Origin: Trematomus loennbergii | Lineage: Eukaryota; Chordata; Actinopteri; Perciformes; Nototheniidae | Length of the DNA: 64,000 nucleotides | Reading direction: 5' to 3' | Assembly (NCBI GenBank): GCA_012861695.1 | Contig: JAAOOA010000016.1 | Coordinates: forward strand, 19,483,702-19,547,701 | Shown: positions 14,050-42,744 of the stretch, piece after piece | Numbering within the stretch: position 1 is the stretch's first letter | Layout of the letters: each line of letters begins with the position of its first letter | Notes under the pieces: generated by a model | Told to the model about the DNA's origin: nothing | What the model saw: the letters and a program-made list of their open reading frames with translations, nothing else | The model's database searches: none | Translations under genes and position numbers: made by a program

Positions 14050-14225
14050 GATAGATTGTAACATGTTGCCACAATTAACAATGCATTTCTTAGCGTCAGC
14101 TGCTTTATGGCCTCAGTGCTAATAAGCAGATGCTAACACACTAAACTTAGATGGTAAACCTCATTAAAATGAACCCTGTCAAATATCAACATGTTAGCAT
14201 GCTGATGTTAGCCTTAGTGTAGGTA
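14050..14225. repeat. Degenerate 'gttagcatgctgatgttagc' repeat
   Basis: The stretch contains 'atgttagcatgctgatgttagcc' and related 'gctaac' motifs typical of an abundant dispersed repeat of percomorph fishes. A weaker similar patch is in add3 intron 13 near 39850-40090. Boundaries are approximate. Confidence 0.4.
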
Positions 14226-16934
14226 GCCTCAAGCTTCTACCCTGATTGTAGATTTGTAGGCTTGTTACATCCAAAACATTTAAGAGGGACACTATTATAA
14301 ATGAAAGTCGACTTCTTTAGACTTCATATTATTTCACAACAGTTATCCTCACTTAACAATAAAACATGTTGCTTCTAACCATGTCTCTTTGAACAAGTAC
14401 CAGCCTGATGAAGGGGGACAAAACACACAGCATTGAATTAAGGTTACATTTATGTCCGCCCGTCCTCCCTTACTTAATGCAACCTAGAGATACATGGTTT
14501 TGCTACTGTAATGTCTTCTTGCACAATGAAAACCCTCAAGTATTCAAAGATATTCACTTCAAGAGCCACCCGCGGATCAAGTTCAGTGTTGGACATGTGC
14601 TGCTGCTGCTGAGCGTTGTAGCTGAATAGTCTGAATCCTCTCCTCAAGGCTCTTGGAGAGAAAATAACCTCAATACAAATGCACTTAAATTCTTCTTGTA
14701 ATTGCCTCCACAGGAACAACTGATCTAAAGAAGAGACATTTTATTTAAAACGCTGATGTTGAGAGGATACTGTGCTGCAAACAACTCTAAAATATTCCTT
14801 TTTCTTTCAGCTGAAGCGTCAGAAATAGTTTTTGATCTTCTCCCAGAGATGAATCCAAATGACCAGGTGGGTAATGTGAAAAACTCAGCGTGGTATTTGA
14901 GATCATAAATACTTTTGTTCCTTTGATAGCGCCCAGGAAGATCAAACAAATAAGTAAGCACTCTGGGGACAATAAAAGGTTTTAAAAAATGTGCTGTCTG
15001 TGAGAAAAACCAGCTTGACACATTCTGGCATTAAATTCTCTCTCAACATTGTTTTTACATAATAAAGTTCTTGTATCACTCTTACAGCTAACTTATGGCA
15101 TATCAAAGTATAACAGCCCTCAGAGGAGTGATCGTCCACATCATGATCTCAGTCATTAAAAGTCAGTGAAAGTACTTTTTAATGACATGTTCCCTTGTTA
15201 TTCTAGAAATAGCAAGAAAAATAATTATGTTTTAAAACCCAATGTCAGAAACAATTCACTGACCTAGAAAATAGAAAGTTTCTCAGCGTGTGTTCAATAT
15301 TTATCTCAATGAAGCTCTCTTATTACCTACAGTGTACACTAACAAGGTTAGGTATTTTCCTCTTAGTTATTATGTTCTGCCGAATATTTCTAAATATATG
15401 AATAGATTTACATGATATTATTTCTACAGGTAGGCATAGAGCCAGAGAACAATTGATTACATTTTGGTAGAGCTCCAGATCTGGGATTTTTACCATTAGA
15501 TAGTTATTGTTTATAACCCATATGGATTTAAGGCAGATAGAGGCTTGATTCCAAATGCTGAGGTTTTTTTTGCATGCCTTTTATTTTACCAGTTTAAAGT
15601 ATAAATGACAACAAAGAATGATAGTTGAGGGCAGGTTTTGGCGGAGCTTTGCGGTCTGTAAGTCCCTCCCAGTTTGATACTACTAAGTGTGATGCCTCCA
15701 TGAGTCAGGGGCTTCGTCCAGGTTTAAAGAACTGCAGGACAAGAAAATGATGATCAAAGGAGGGGATAGGCTTGTTTTTTATTTTTAAGAAGTTTGCTTT
15801 CCATTCTTTTGCCCTGCCTCGTGACTCTTTGCTGAAGTAGTAATTGCCTTACAGGGATTCTAAGGCAGCGCAGTACTCACTGAGACGCTGTCTTGGATAT
15901 CCGTCTATGCCTCTGTTCCTGGGGTAATTAAGGCTCGGAGTCACCTCCGGAGATACTGTGGCTCCTCAAACTAGCTTGCTTTTGTAATCCGTGTCGCAGT
16001 GTAAAGCGTAATTCAATGACACAGTAAGCCAGAGTTAGGGAAAAAGTGCCTCATGTCCTCCTGAGTGAACCTGTCTGAGTTCATTGGTATTGTTTAGGAT
16101 GACAGAGGCATAATTGTTTAAAGAAAGGGGGTATTTTGGTCGGTATTATGGTGCAGATGGTAATTACAATATATTTGCAACAGCCATTGGGCAGCTACCG
16201 TGGGTCTTTTTAGGAGTGAGTCCTCTACCCATCAAACATGAATGCTTTGGTGCTGTCTGTTGTCAAGCAAATTACCAGGAGCAGAGAGCTAATAAATCCA
16301 ATTACGGAAGTGAATAGCTTTTGTTCCAGATATTTTGAAGCTGAACATAATATAACCAGCAAAAAAAGAGGATAGTATCAGCTATCAGTTATGATAAAAT
16401 CAATGAAGAACAAAATCTATCTAAAATTAAGCAGCAGTGCATCCCAGTTGGCTCCATCACAACGACAACAACAATTAATTGCTTTGTGCCCGAGACAGCC
16501 TCTTCAAGTACTTTGGAATATGGTCTGACAGCACCCTGTCCTTCCAACATAAAGTGAAATCCCACTCGGGGCTTTGCCTTTCAGATCAGAGCCTCTCTTC
16601 TTTCGCTCTGTAGCAGCCAATGAACTCTGGTTAGAGGGCTGCAGGGAGCCAAGAGCGCTCCAGCCAGTCAATGAAGGCAGCCTGATTAACATTTCCATCC
16701 TATCTGTGTGTTTCTGTCAAAGGAGAGTGTGGTGTAAATGACCAAAGCAAACGTCTTGGCTAGTGCTTGAATGACAAGAGCACAACACAAGAATGGCACG
16801 CTGCAAAGGCTCTTGAATACAAAAACCGTAGCCATGTAGCCCCTGGGGAGAAGCTTTGATTTATTTACAAAACGGTTAGGCTCTGTGATCCCCAGTAGCT
16901 AACCTAGACCTCACCGAAGGTCCGAATCCAAACC

Positions 16935-17102
16935 ATGGCTGTTTGCTGCATCTTGTCCCATCCCATATAATGTATGATGTCCTTTATTGTTTTATGTTTC
17001 ATGTGGAACCTATATGCTGCAGGTCTCCCTTGAAAAAGAGATCTATGATCTCAATGGGACCAATCTGGTTAAATAAAGGTTTGAAATGAAATGAAATGAA
17101 AT
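16935..17102 (+). mobile_element. 3' tail of a non-LTR retrotransposon
   Basis: The segment ends with 'ggtctcccttgaaaaagag', 'atctcaatgggacc' and 'ggttaaataaagg', then a (GAAAT)n tail at 17083-17102. This is a familiar retrotransposon 3' end in fish genomes, though I cannot fix the family name from memory. A complementary pair in it (gagatc / gatctc) gives a small hairpin just before the tail. Only the last ~170 bp remain. Confidence 0.55.
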
Positions 17103-18388
17103 CTCATTCAATTTTTCCAGTCTATCTTTATCCTTATCTACTATAATAAAAAGGCATAAAAAGATTAAAGAACATCTTAAAAGTAGCAGCAGCAGAGTCA
17201 AACACTGCTGGTGCATGCTCATGTTGTTGTCTACATGAAAGCAGCTCAAGAAAAACTCTGAACTCTCATCTCCAGCGTGTCTTCCTGGGGAAGAAAAGGC
17301 TCATCTGTCTCAGACTATCTACGCCAGTGCCATCAGATGATCATACTTTCACTGCTAGATTAAGGCGATGCACTTCACGTCAGCCTATCAAAGGTGTGTG
17401 TGATTGGTAACAGGTTTTAAGGTGATGTCGAGGTTTGATGCAAGCGATTCTGACAAGTCAGTCACTGGTATAAATGATTTCTTTCTAAAAACTCTGCTGA
17501 AAAATCTCTTAACTTGTGCAACTCTTAAGTTTAATTCACACAATGTTCGGATTTCTGCTCAAGAGGGCAAAAAATGTCTTTAAACGACCTTGTGTGATCT
17601 ATTGCTTTGTAGGATTTAGATCTGTGAATATGACCCACATCCGAACCAAAAATGTATTTGATCACATCTTAAAAGATCCTTGAAAAGTTCAGCTCATTAT
17701 TTAATTGAAGCATTTCAAAGTCATTTGTGGAGCTTATATAAAAGACCATGTCAGATGAAACTGAGTTGTTTTTTGCCATTTGTCACAACTGTTACATCAA
17801 CATACCTGACATGTCCCCTCATACTCTGCGGAAAGCCCTTGTGTAACCAATTTTTGTGATCATGTCATCACTTTTCTCTGAGGAATATCCTTCGTATATA
17901 TATTGAAGCCTTGTTTATGCCTAAATACTCATGAATCTGATATTCAGGTAACGGTTGCTGCAGCAGGAAAGCTATCTGCTGTGAACACGTTGTTATGAAA
18001 ACAATTCTTTTGGGATTTCACTGCATAATGTAGATGAAGGATTTACTTCTTTGACCTTCTATATGTGTGATCTATTGTATAAGCAATAAACTTCACATCA
18101 AAAAAATAGATTCCGTCTCTTTTGCATGTAAACAATTGCTAGTGGTGTTTTGATATTATTAACCTTCTCATTAAACGTGAGTAACTCAATGGTATTTATC
18201 CCATAAAACGTAGTTATTGAAATAACCTAATAATCACACACGCAGTTGTATTTCGACTCAAGCCAGCACAGTATCTGACTCACAATCCTCACAGAAATAA
18301 ACTGAGGTATGTTATTCCAATTCTGATGCACGCATCCTCACAGCCCAAAGCCACCAACACCAGAGTGACTCTCACTGCCCCCAGATTC
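17103..18388. other. Gene-free stretch
   Basis: I see nothing with exon signals or element ends; the sequence is AT-rich intergenic DNA. Confidence 0.5.
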
Positions 18389-18688
18389 TTATTCTCTTGA
18401 TTTTCCAGAAAGCTGGTTCAGCCTGTCCAAAAACGAATTGAGAGATGGAGCACGAGTGTTTGTGACAGGAGGAGGCACAGGATGTGAGGTGACATCTTCT
18501 GCTGTCATTATGTTTGCAGAGTCCTCACTAGATGGCAGTGTAGTGTAGGAATATTGTTTGACAACTTTTACCAGACATGGCATCATTTCAGAAACTTTCC
18601 TTCTGAGTGGGTGTGTGCTGGTACAACACAAATGCAATAACTGCTCAAAGATATGGCAGGATGGGGGAGTTTTCTTGAGCTTCATCAT
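18389..18688 (-). CDS. Unassigned 99-codon open frame
   Basis: The frame runs from ATG at 18688 to TAA at 18389. The product would be 99 aa, beginning MMKLKKTPPSCHIFEQLLHL and ending in LNSFLDRLNQLSGKSRE. The first half has the leucine/cysteine spacing of an amphipathic helical (ARM/HEAT-like) segment, and the second half is Ser/Thr/Pro-rich and polar. I recognise no family. A TAA lies in frame just upstream of the ATG, so it is not an obvious continuation of a larger exon. It may be a processed-pseudogene remnant, a 3'-terminal exon of an unrecognised gene, or chance. Its composition looks more protein-like than the other ORFs of this region. Confidence 0.2.
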   Translation of the reverse strand: MMKLKKTPPSCHIFEQLLHLCCTSTHPLRRKVSEMMPCLVKVVKQYSYTTLPSSEDSANIMTAEDVTSHPVPPPVTNTRAPSLNSFLDRLNQLSGKSRE

Positions 18689-21600
18689 TTTTGATGTTTA
18701 TTTTAATAACTTCTCTTCATCTGACCGTGACCTTTGACCTCACTGGCCACACTCTTTGGCTGAGGCCATCCTGTGAGTGGGAGTGGTTCAGTGTTTTCAG
18801 AAAGCTCAGGAAATGAATGTTTTATCAGCCTGTGCAAAGACAACAACAACAACAGCGTGGTGGGGAGGAACGTCTAAATTTAACTCATCAGTTGCTGCCA
18901 AGTCAAATAAAACCATCAGAGGACGGTTTCCTGTCGGTTTCTCCTCCAAAGCATCTGGACTTTCATTAGATGGATAATATATATGCGTATCGAGAACATA
19001 AACATTATATATATACTATAGATATCATACAGAGCCTTGTTGAGCTGGAAAACGTTCACGTATTTCACTCTCTTGGTGTTTCCTAATGGGTTTTTAAGTG
19101 CTCTTATTGTTTTGATAAGACAAACTGCACCCAGAGCGACCTATCATTTGCATGCATCCTACATTTACATGTTGATCATTTGTCATCATTTTATGTGCAT
19201 TTCTTTGTTATTTCTCCACAGTATTAGCATGCACTCTCAGATGCCTGGTGTATTCAGAAGGTGCAGTACAGAGGGAGAGCAGCACATCCTACTCACTCAC
19301 TGTTAGAGAGCGGCGTGGGAGGAGGTGATAGCGTGCAAGCATTCTGTGTGCAATGTCCTCCTCGACAGCAACATTTAGAATCATGTAGCAAGCTCAATAT
19401 GCAGAGGAAAAATATGCCTGGCAGGAGATTGCTGCAGTTTTCCTCAATAAATGGTTAGATACAGATTAGCTATTAATTCCTGCTTGATACAATATTCAGT
19501 GTTACCTTCAAAATATCTTTGATTTAGGGGAATAAGCCTGCTTTAAAGCAAAGAAGGATATATTTAAATATAACGGGGGTGGAAGCTTGTCCCACCCATT
19601 TTTCTTTTCCGTCCACTCCATGCCCATCTCAAAGCTTGGTCTCCAGAACCTCCTCTGACAAGTTTCCTTGCTTTCCTGTGAGAATAGGCAGCCGCCGTCA
19701 TTGAGGAGCCGAGGGAGTTCAGGAGATCAGAGGCAAGCAGCAGTTGCCTCTCTTCTGGGAAACCAGATGACCCTCTTCAAAGTGATAATGTAAACAGCTA
19801 GTAACTGCTGGAACCGTGGGAGTTTGAAGTAAAACCTGAAGAATTCTCCTGCAGGATAAAGTGTAAAAGCAACCAGCACTGTAAGTTGTATTCTTTTTAC
19901 CTTTTTACACATAGAAGCAGGCGTTCGCTAAGTAGATGAGGTATGTGGGTTGTTCCAATTTTGTGATCTGTGGGCTTCGAAGATTTGAAAAATAAGAGGT
20001 TATTTTCAATGCGCTGATAGAAGATAAGGCACACTTTATATGGTACATTAGAGTATAATTTTTTTAATGGGGATCTGTGCTTTATAGAAAGAAAACCCAG
20101 AATATTAACACATGGTGAATATGGTTCACATTAAATAATTTGGTTTGCATTAAAAAAGTGAATTATGTATTTGTACAGCATTTTTTAGCTTTAACATTGT
20201 AATACATCTTTGTTGCTTAACTGGCCGGTCTGCAGCTGCACTGTCAACTCCAGCTGCAGAGGCTTCAAACAGCTGCTTCCAATTGCTGTCAACCTGTAGA
20301 AACATTACTCCAAACAAGCATTTGTTGACTTTAGATGTGGGGCTGGGGCCGAAATAGGATTTCATAATATGTGTGCCTGATGATGTGAATTATAGAAAGC
20401 CATAAAAGTGAAAAGGCAGGTCATGACCCAAACCCTTTCACCCGTACAATTGACTGTTCCTGTTAAATTTCTACACATTTTTAATTATATGAATTTTACG
20501 CTTCGCTAAGGTTAGATTACGTTTTATGTCGTCAGCTCATGGCTCAGGGAATTCCATAATAAATGGCAGTCTTTTACTTAACTGGCAGGATATGTTTGTG
20601 TTTGTAGTTAATGTCAGGTTTTTACATAAATGTTAGTGGTTTGCAGGATTTACAGCATTAATAAATTAAAAATCAACACTTTTTCCCAGTTGTTATGTTA
20701 CAATGTGACAACATACCAGGGATCTGTTAGCCAGACCGCTACCTCAGTCAGCCCTGAGTTAAAGTGAACCGCACACAAACCACTAGATCTCCAACATGGA
20801 GGCCCTCCAAAGAAAACCACACTAGGGACTACGGCCAGCTCTTCCACTTAGGTAAACAATGTCTGTCTCATTCCACTCCACTGCGATGTGTGTGTGCGAC
20901 TACATGCATGTGTGTGCCGGTGCGGTTCTACACCCAAAAGCTGTGAAGGCACCGCTCCAACTGTAACAATGTAAATTGTTTCAGGTTCAAAATATGCTCT
21001 GTTGTTGCCACCCACCCTGCTGTGAGAGTGTAGCCAATTTTAGCAAGTTGAGCGCTGATATATTCTGTGTGAAGTTATCAAAACAAGGCATTGTTGAGTA
21101 GCAGAAATAAAAACTCAGTGTTACGAGATTCTTCCCTCTGCAACCTTCCTGAAAGGCAGATGCCGAAGCTTTGTGTGCAAGTTTGACTTAATGCAAATGT
21201 TTATTTATATGAACAGTATTCCTGAAAAACTACAGTAGAGAGGTTATTGTTTTCAGTCAGGGAGCTACATGCACTATATGCTCAGTAGCAAGCTACATTA
21301 TAGATGTGTATCTAAGGCTGTGAGAATTTGTTTCAAAAGACCAAATGTCCATCATGTTAGAGTTCCTTTAATAACCACTAAGAGCACAATCTAAACTGCA
21401 TGACAGAATGACTGGAGAACAACACAGAAAACAGGGTCAAAACATTTAAGCTCTTAAAGTGTTACAAGTATTTCAGATGTGGTCAAAACACTGTTTAGAT
21501 TGTGGACAATGAGCAGCTATTGGGTAGACTACTAAATTAAACACATTAAAATATTTTGATCTGGAAACAAGAAATATTCTTCCTAGATTACTGTGCTCTA

Positions 21601-24399
21601 AACAATTGGTATCATTTGCTTGCACTCAGGGTCAAGGGTCAGGTTGAGTTGATAGAAAATGTGCCCGGCAGTGGCCAAAGTATCATTATCAGGAAACGGT
21701 TATCAGGGTCTGGCTAAGCTCTGAAAAGGTTATGGCCAATATTTCAAAGATGTCTGTAGTTGGAAGGGTAACAGTTGTGATTTCAATCTTCTAGGAAATC
21801 AATACAGAATGGCGTTGGTTAATGAGAGAGTACAATGAGCCTTGTGCTGTAATTACAAGGAACAGCAGTTAATCAAAGAGGCAGGAAAATGTTTTCTTGT
21901 TCATTGTATTTCCATGGACTGGTAGACTTGTGTTTCTTTCTTAGTGCATTTTGCAGATAGCAGCCTCTTGTCTGTAATAGTGGATGTCAGCAACCATTTG
22001 TCTCCTTACTCAGCCTCAGACAAGAGACAGCATAAGCATTGATTACCATGGCAACCACATGGCAACAGCCCAAAGACAAAGTAGTCATTTTTCTTCCCTC
22101 CACATTAATCATGAGAAAAATGTACATGTGTTGCTACGAAGGGGTTCAGGGCTTTCTGGAACAAGAGATCTTGTCTCAATGAGACCTTTCAGGCTAAATA
22201 ATGAAAAACTTTACAGAGAGGTTCTGATAACCTTGATGATGATGCCAATTCAAATGATTACATAATTTCCAATAACAAAGATGTGAGAGCAGAATCTGGT
22301 ATGTATTGTTCTTGCCCTGTAGTACTTTAGTGTTATTGAGACTATCGTGCATCAATTGAAGACAAAAGGGTTTCTTTTCATTCCACAGAATTTTACAGCA
22401 GTAAGAGACGTTGTTTTATTTTACTAAGATATTGTAATAATATCCAATGAATCAAACACTGTTACATAAGTCTGCTTTCATGTAGTACCGTATTTATTCA
22501 AATCACCAGTTGTAATCTGTTGAAAATTATTATTAATGATCTGAGGATAAAAAACGATCAACAATTGTGGGAACAAAAAACCTCCCCTCCAACCATGAGC
22601 AGTAGAGAGGAGACCAATAAGAGAGAGAATCTCCAGGTCAAAAGGTTGTTTCATGCATCAACACTTTCTCAGCTCTGCCTGCCAAAGTGCCAGACTTCTT
22701 TCTAAAGCTCTACCGAAGTTCAACCACAACACAGTAAAGCTCATTATTCTTTGCACTCATGTCTCTCTCACAGGTTTTACTGTGGATCCTGGCGGCATTT
22801 GTGTGTGTGCATGCAGAGGTAGTGGAGTAGCTGGTCTGTGACAAGACAAAGGTGTGCTTTTATCTGCGGACATCATTATCTTGGGCAGTAATCTGTATGA
22901 ATGAGACGTAGACTAATAACACCTGACATTTGGTCAATGCTTCCAAGACAGACGGCCCTCGCTGAAAAGTTCAAATAGTCAGCAAGAATGCGGGGGCTGG
23001 CGGGTGGGAGGATGTTGTGTGTTTAGTACGTGTGTGTGCGCAGACATTTAAGCCTGAATGTGGTTTCGGTGGGAGCTCTGCCAGATACAGGGAGGCAGGG
23101 TTTCAGGGTTTCAGGGTTCACGCAGTCTGTAGTGAGAAAGTTCTGCTTTTCATTACATCTACCCATATGTCCACATATGTGCTCCGCCTCCCAGACTCCA
23201 CTCTGTTTTCCTGGCATTGTTATGTCAATCAGTGATTCAATCCTTCTCTCTATTGCTCCCAATAATATTTGAGTGTGTTTGATTGTGTGTGATTAAAGGG
23301 GTAATAACTCTCTGCTTGGCAGGAGCATGGTGCTGAGAACATTAGACATTCCAGAGTTGTAGTCACTTAATACGGAGTGATTTTGAATATTGCTGCAATA
23401 CTCTCTGGAGAGACTGGCCAGTAAGGCAGAAAATAGTTGAGAGGTGGCCTGAAGAGAGGAAAGGACCCCTGCTCCGTTAGCAGGATAAAACTGCACCCCT
23501 ATGCATTTGCTTTAATCTTGATCTTATTTCCTGTTTACTGTAAGACAGCCAATTAACGTATATTAAAGAAAAGCAGGGTGCAAGTGTTTTTCTGCAACAA
23601 CCTGGCATGAGACTCCATTTGCAGGCTTATTGCTATGTTATCATCAGGTGAACTGTTGTGCTATGTGACTTAAAAGAAAGCAAAGCTAGCATATTCAGAG
23701 ATGCTGATTGGAGTGTTTAAAAAGACTGGAGGGTGAATATGTATGGTATAAATCAGTTTAATGCACATAATAAATACATTAAAAGGATATATATTAATGT
23801 ATTTTGCACATCAACGTGATCGGATTACAACGTGTTTGTGGATGTTGGTAATGTGAACAAATAATCAGAAAGACCATACTATTTCTGTTTAGAGTGAACA
23901 TTTGTATTCCATTGCTTTCTGAGAGCAAACATCCTATATTTTCTAAAACTTTTTTCAGAGAGAAGCACTTGTACCCGCTTTGAAGTGCTCGGTTTTGTTA
24001 TGACTTGGCCATATAGCTTTGATGAAAACCTCTACTGAGGGGTTGTGGTAACACAGGAGCCTCAGTTATTTATGAAAAGAAGTGGTAGGAGTTAATGAAT
24101 CACACATACAACGAGACCCAGAGAGAAGAAGACTAATCAAAGAAATCCCAAACCCTGCTTCAAACTGCAGCAATTTTTAACAAGTTCCTTGAGGGATATT
24201 AGGGAAACCACAAAGGATTAAGCAATAGCACAGAAATAAGGTCGTGAAAGTGAAACTACAAGGCCGTGCAGGAATATTACAGTAAAGATTGTATGGTTGT
24301 AAAGAAGATCCAAAAAAGCGGAACTGATCCTGAGTGGCCATTCCTTTGTCCCTGCATACATAAGGCCTAGTGGGTGGATAAGTGAAGTCACATGGTCAC
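18689..24399. other. Gene-free stretch upstream of add3
   Basis: I can support no coding exon. The 22140-22208 patch resembles a worn retrotransposon tail. The last kilobases before 24,400 may contain add3 upstream regulatory DNA or alternative first exons, which cannot be recognised without transcript data. Confidence 0.45.
22140..22208 (+). repeat. Possible worn retrotransposon 3' end
   Basis: The wording 'aacaagagatcttgtctcaatgagacc...ggctaaataatg' resembles the 'gagatc...tctcaatgggacc...ggttaaataaagg' end at 17030-17080. It has no simple tail and is heavily diverged. Confidence 0.3.
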
Positions 24400-24657
24400 T
24401 TTTCCTTTTTCCACACAAACACACCCACATCCTCCTCCATGCAGCCACTCTTCTTCATCTCACCCGCAGCGGGCAGTGAGTCTGCTCCGGCTGGATACTG
24501 TAGCAGCACCAAGTCGCGCTCTTTTCCCACCATGTATCCGAATCGGGAATAACATCCTTCTGGTTTATTTATCCTCACTTCTGGAGCCACTGTCGGAGTA
24601 ATTCGACTTCACATCGTCCGGAGTCAGTTAATTCACGAACTGAGCACTTTGTTTCAG
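24400..24657 (+). other. add3: Likely non-coding first exon and proximal promoter of add3
   Basis: This GC-richer block differs from the AT-rich DNA around it. It ends at 24657 in TTTCAG followed by a consensus-like donor, GTAATT. It lies 806 bp upstream of the acceptor (TTGCAG, 25461-25463) of the first coding exon. The start of transcription is not defined; no TATA box is evident. The exon carries a short upstream ATG near 24532 with no long frame. Joining 24657 to 25464 would give a 5' UTR with 31 nt between the acceptor and the add3 ATG. Assigned by position and splice signals only. Confidence 0.5.
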
Positions 24658-25494
24658 GTAATTTTCAAGTTACAGTAACAGTGTTCTCCTCGTGGGATTG
24701 TGTTCGCTTTGTTTTTAAGGAGCGTGTGTACGTTTCAAAGTGTAGCTCCGGCTAATATATCCTCTCCCCTCGGTGTTTTTCGCAGTATATATGGTTTAAA
24801 GTTGTAATTTGACGCCATGCAACGAGTTCTCTGGATAACAGGCTGCTGCTTATTCAGAAGTTAAAGTTTGCATTCGGTTTGGTGCAGTGAGACTGTTTCA
24901 TTTGCAGGCCTAATGCAATGTAGAAGACTCTATTGTATTCCTCCACCCCCACATCCAGGTACCCCAGCACTAAAGGGGCTAACTGCTATTCAAACTGGCA
25001 CATTTACATGAGGCCTACCTTTGTTTACTGTTGACCTTTAAATCAGCCGCCTGCTCCTTTTATCTCACACTTAAAGAGTTTGTCTCCTTCTGTGAGAGAA
25101 GAAAGAGACTCAACTTTTGTGCTAAAACCTCCAAAGTGATGGAACAACTAAGAATGAGACGTATGTAAGTGTAAGATGTTCACATTCATCAGTGTGTTAT
25201 TAAACTGTACTAAGCCTAGTTCAGTAAAAAAAAAAAACTTGCATGATTATGTGCACAGCAACACTGACTAACTCAACCTTTTTGCACAGCTTTGTATTCA
25301 CAAATCTGCCATCATGATGAAGTCCTCCTCACTTTTGTCTCCATCCCTATAATTACATGAGTCACCATAGCACCCATACAGTATATCTTCTGTAAAAGCA
25401 ACACTCGCTGCATTGACAGCCCCGAATGTGAAGTAAGCTGCAATGATTCACCCTCTCTTGCAGATCCCAGAGGAAGAATAGGAGCAGTGAAGAC

Positions 25495-40868
<15,374 letters not shown>

Positions 40869-42345
40869 GGGGAGCAACTGTAAAAAACAACACAATAATA
40901 AGTGTTTTGCTAGGAAAACATCAGAATTGCCTTCTTAATTTGCAGCTTGTTGAAGGGAAGTGAAATAAGAGGAAATACTTTAATTTAGTCAGCTAGTCTC
41001 CAAGGACTGTGTTGTTTTTACACAGCTTCCTACATTCACAGCTATTATTTCATGTGAAAATGATTCCGAGAAGTGCCAGCAGATGGTAATATGGACGTGT
41101 TTTTGTCCCGCGAGAATTTGATATTGATCACTCCTGAAGGGCTCAGTAAAATGAAATCAAATGAAAAGTGAACATAAAACTGCATATTTGTAGTCTTTAT
41201 TACCCATATTTTTAATGGGGTTTCAAAATGGAAATCAAAGGTTATGAAAATATCAGATTACAGTTACGTATTTGTGATATCTTTTTGCACAAGTTCATTG
41301 TTGAATGTATACTGAAAGCTAAGAAAATTGTTTAACAATTTAAAAATGTAACAATCACACAGGTAGTGTAACAATGGCTGAGCATAACAAGGTTTTACAA
41401 CATTCAGCCTCTTCAAAAGTACGATTTGTATCTGAATCTAGTCAAAGTTATGCTATCTTGTAATAATATATGTTGATTTATATTATAGGTATTACAATAT
41501 AGTGTTTGATAGTTAAATAAATGATTTTATAGTCTTTAAATATTTACTTTACCTACTAACTCTTATACTAAACATGCTGTAATTGGTAATTCAGTAATAT
41601 TTCATATTGTTTTTACATTGACTCTCAGTGCTATTGTTCCCATGGTTGCTGCTTTATCGTAATTGTGACAAGGAATGGACTGACTAACAGGAAGAGCCCA
41701 GCAAAGTGAGGAATGTTGCGTATTGATGTTTTTGGGTGACAAAGTTTGACATTTACAGAATTGAAAGAACATCAATGCTTGTTTGGACGTTGACAATGAA
41801 AGTGCCAAGCCTGAATGGCAGGAAGTTGAAAGTGATGGACGTTTTGATTCATAGTGTCAGTTGATGGCTGTATGCTGTGGAACGCTTGTCTTCATCGCCA
41901 CTGTTAGTGTGATATAAAGTATATTAGAGGATTACATATTTACATCCCAGTCAATAATGTGAATGATTTGTTTTGACCCAAAGGGAGTGAACTCTTTGCC
42001 TTTGTAAATAGTTTGTATTTGTGAAGTTATTTTGTTAAGCTAAACCAAATGTTAAACAATGAAACTTAGAAATGTGACAGTACAATCTAATAACACTATT
42101 TTAACACGTCTTTTATGATATTTTTTATTCACCCTTATTAAGCTCCCATTTAGTGAACATGCACAGCGCACTGTGTTTACAAATTGTATTTACTTATGTA
42201 ATGTGCTTGTATTTTCCTGCATTGTTTACATAGCTATCTGTATCGCCTGGGTTTTCTCCATGGGGCTTTACATTACAGTCACTGTTGAAGTCAGTCTTTC
42301 TAAAATGGCCTTCCACCTGATGTAATAAAAGCTCAGATATGTTTC
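40869..42345 (+). other. add3: add3 3' untranslated region
   Basis: The AT-rich sequence runs from the add3 stop codon (40866-40868) to about 16 nt past an AATAAA at 42324-42329. The segment 40889-41060 is the parent of the diverged repeats at 42745-43390. The actual 3' end is inferred from the signal only, and earlier or later sites are possible. Confidence 0.6.
42324..42329 (+). terminator. add3: Poly(A) signal of add3
   Basis: A canonical AATAAA lies 1.46 kb after the add3 stop codon. Confidence 0.55.
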
Positions 42346-42744
42346 GATAACTGTTTTATTGCTCTCTTGCTTATTGACTCAATGGTATATGACTTTAGCA
42401 TTTCTTATCTTTACTCAAATACAGTTTAAACATTGAGAAGGTTTCTTATGTTGTTGGTGCATTTATTTGAGCCTGATGTAGTTGTGCAGATCTAATTATA
42501 TCCAGTTTGAAGACACTACCCGGCCCCCCTCAAGCACAGAATAAAGCTTTCTAGAAAAACTACACAGCCTCCCTTTTATTTTTAAACCAGCGTACCCCTA
42601 AAACAATACAGTCTGTTGAGCGATAATTGACCGTGTGAAGCTGTATAATCAGTCTTCGGTCATGATATGAATGGGTGTTGTCATGGTAATCCACTGAGAG
42701 GGGGCTGTGGAGACAAAGAGGGGATTTGGTGTCTCCAACAGGTG

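Larger units (their letters stand above)
10264..16934. other. Long gene-free stretch with old repeat fragments
   Basis: No exon can be supported in these 6.7 kb. Contents include an (AT)n run at 13690-13711 and fragments of dispersed fish repeats at 12110-12290 and 14050-14225. The remainder is AT-rich, with scattered short ORFs lacking exon signals. It could hold distal regulatory DNA for add3 or its upstream neighbour, but nothing in the sequence proves this. Confidence 0.5.
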
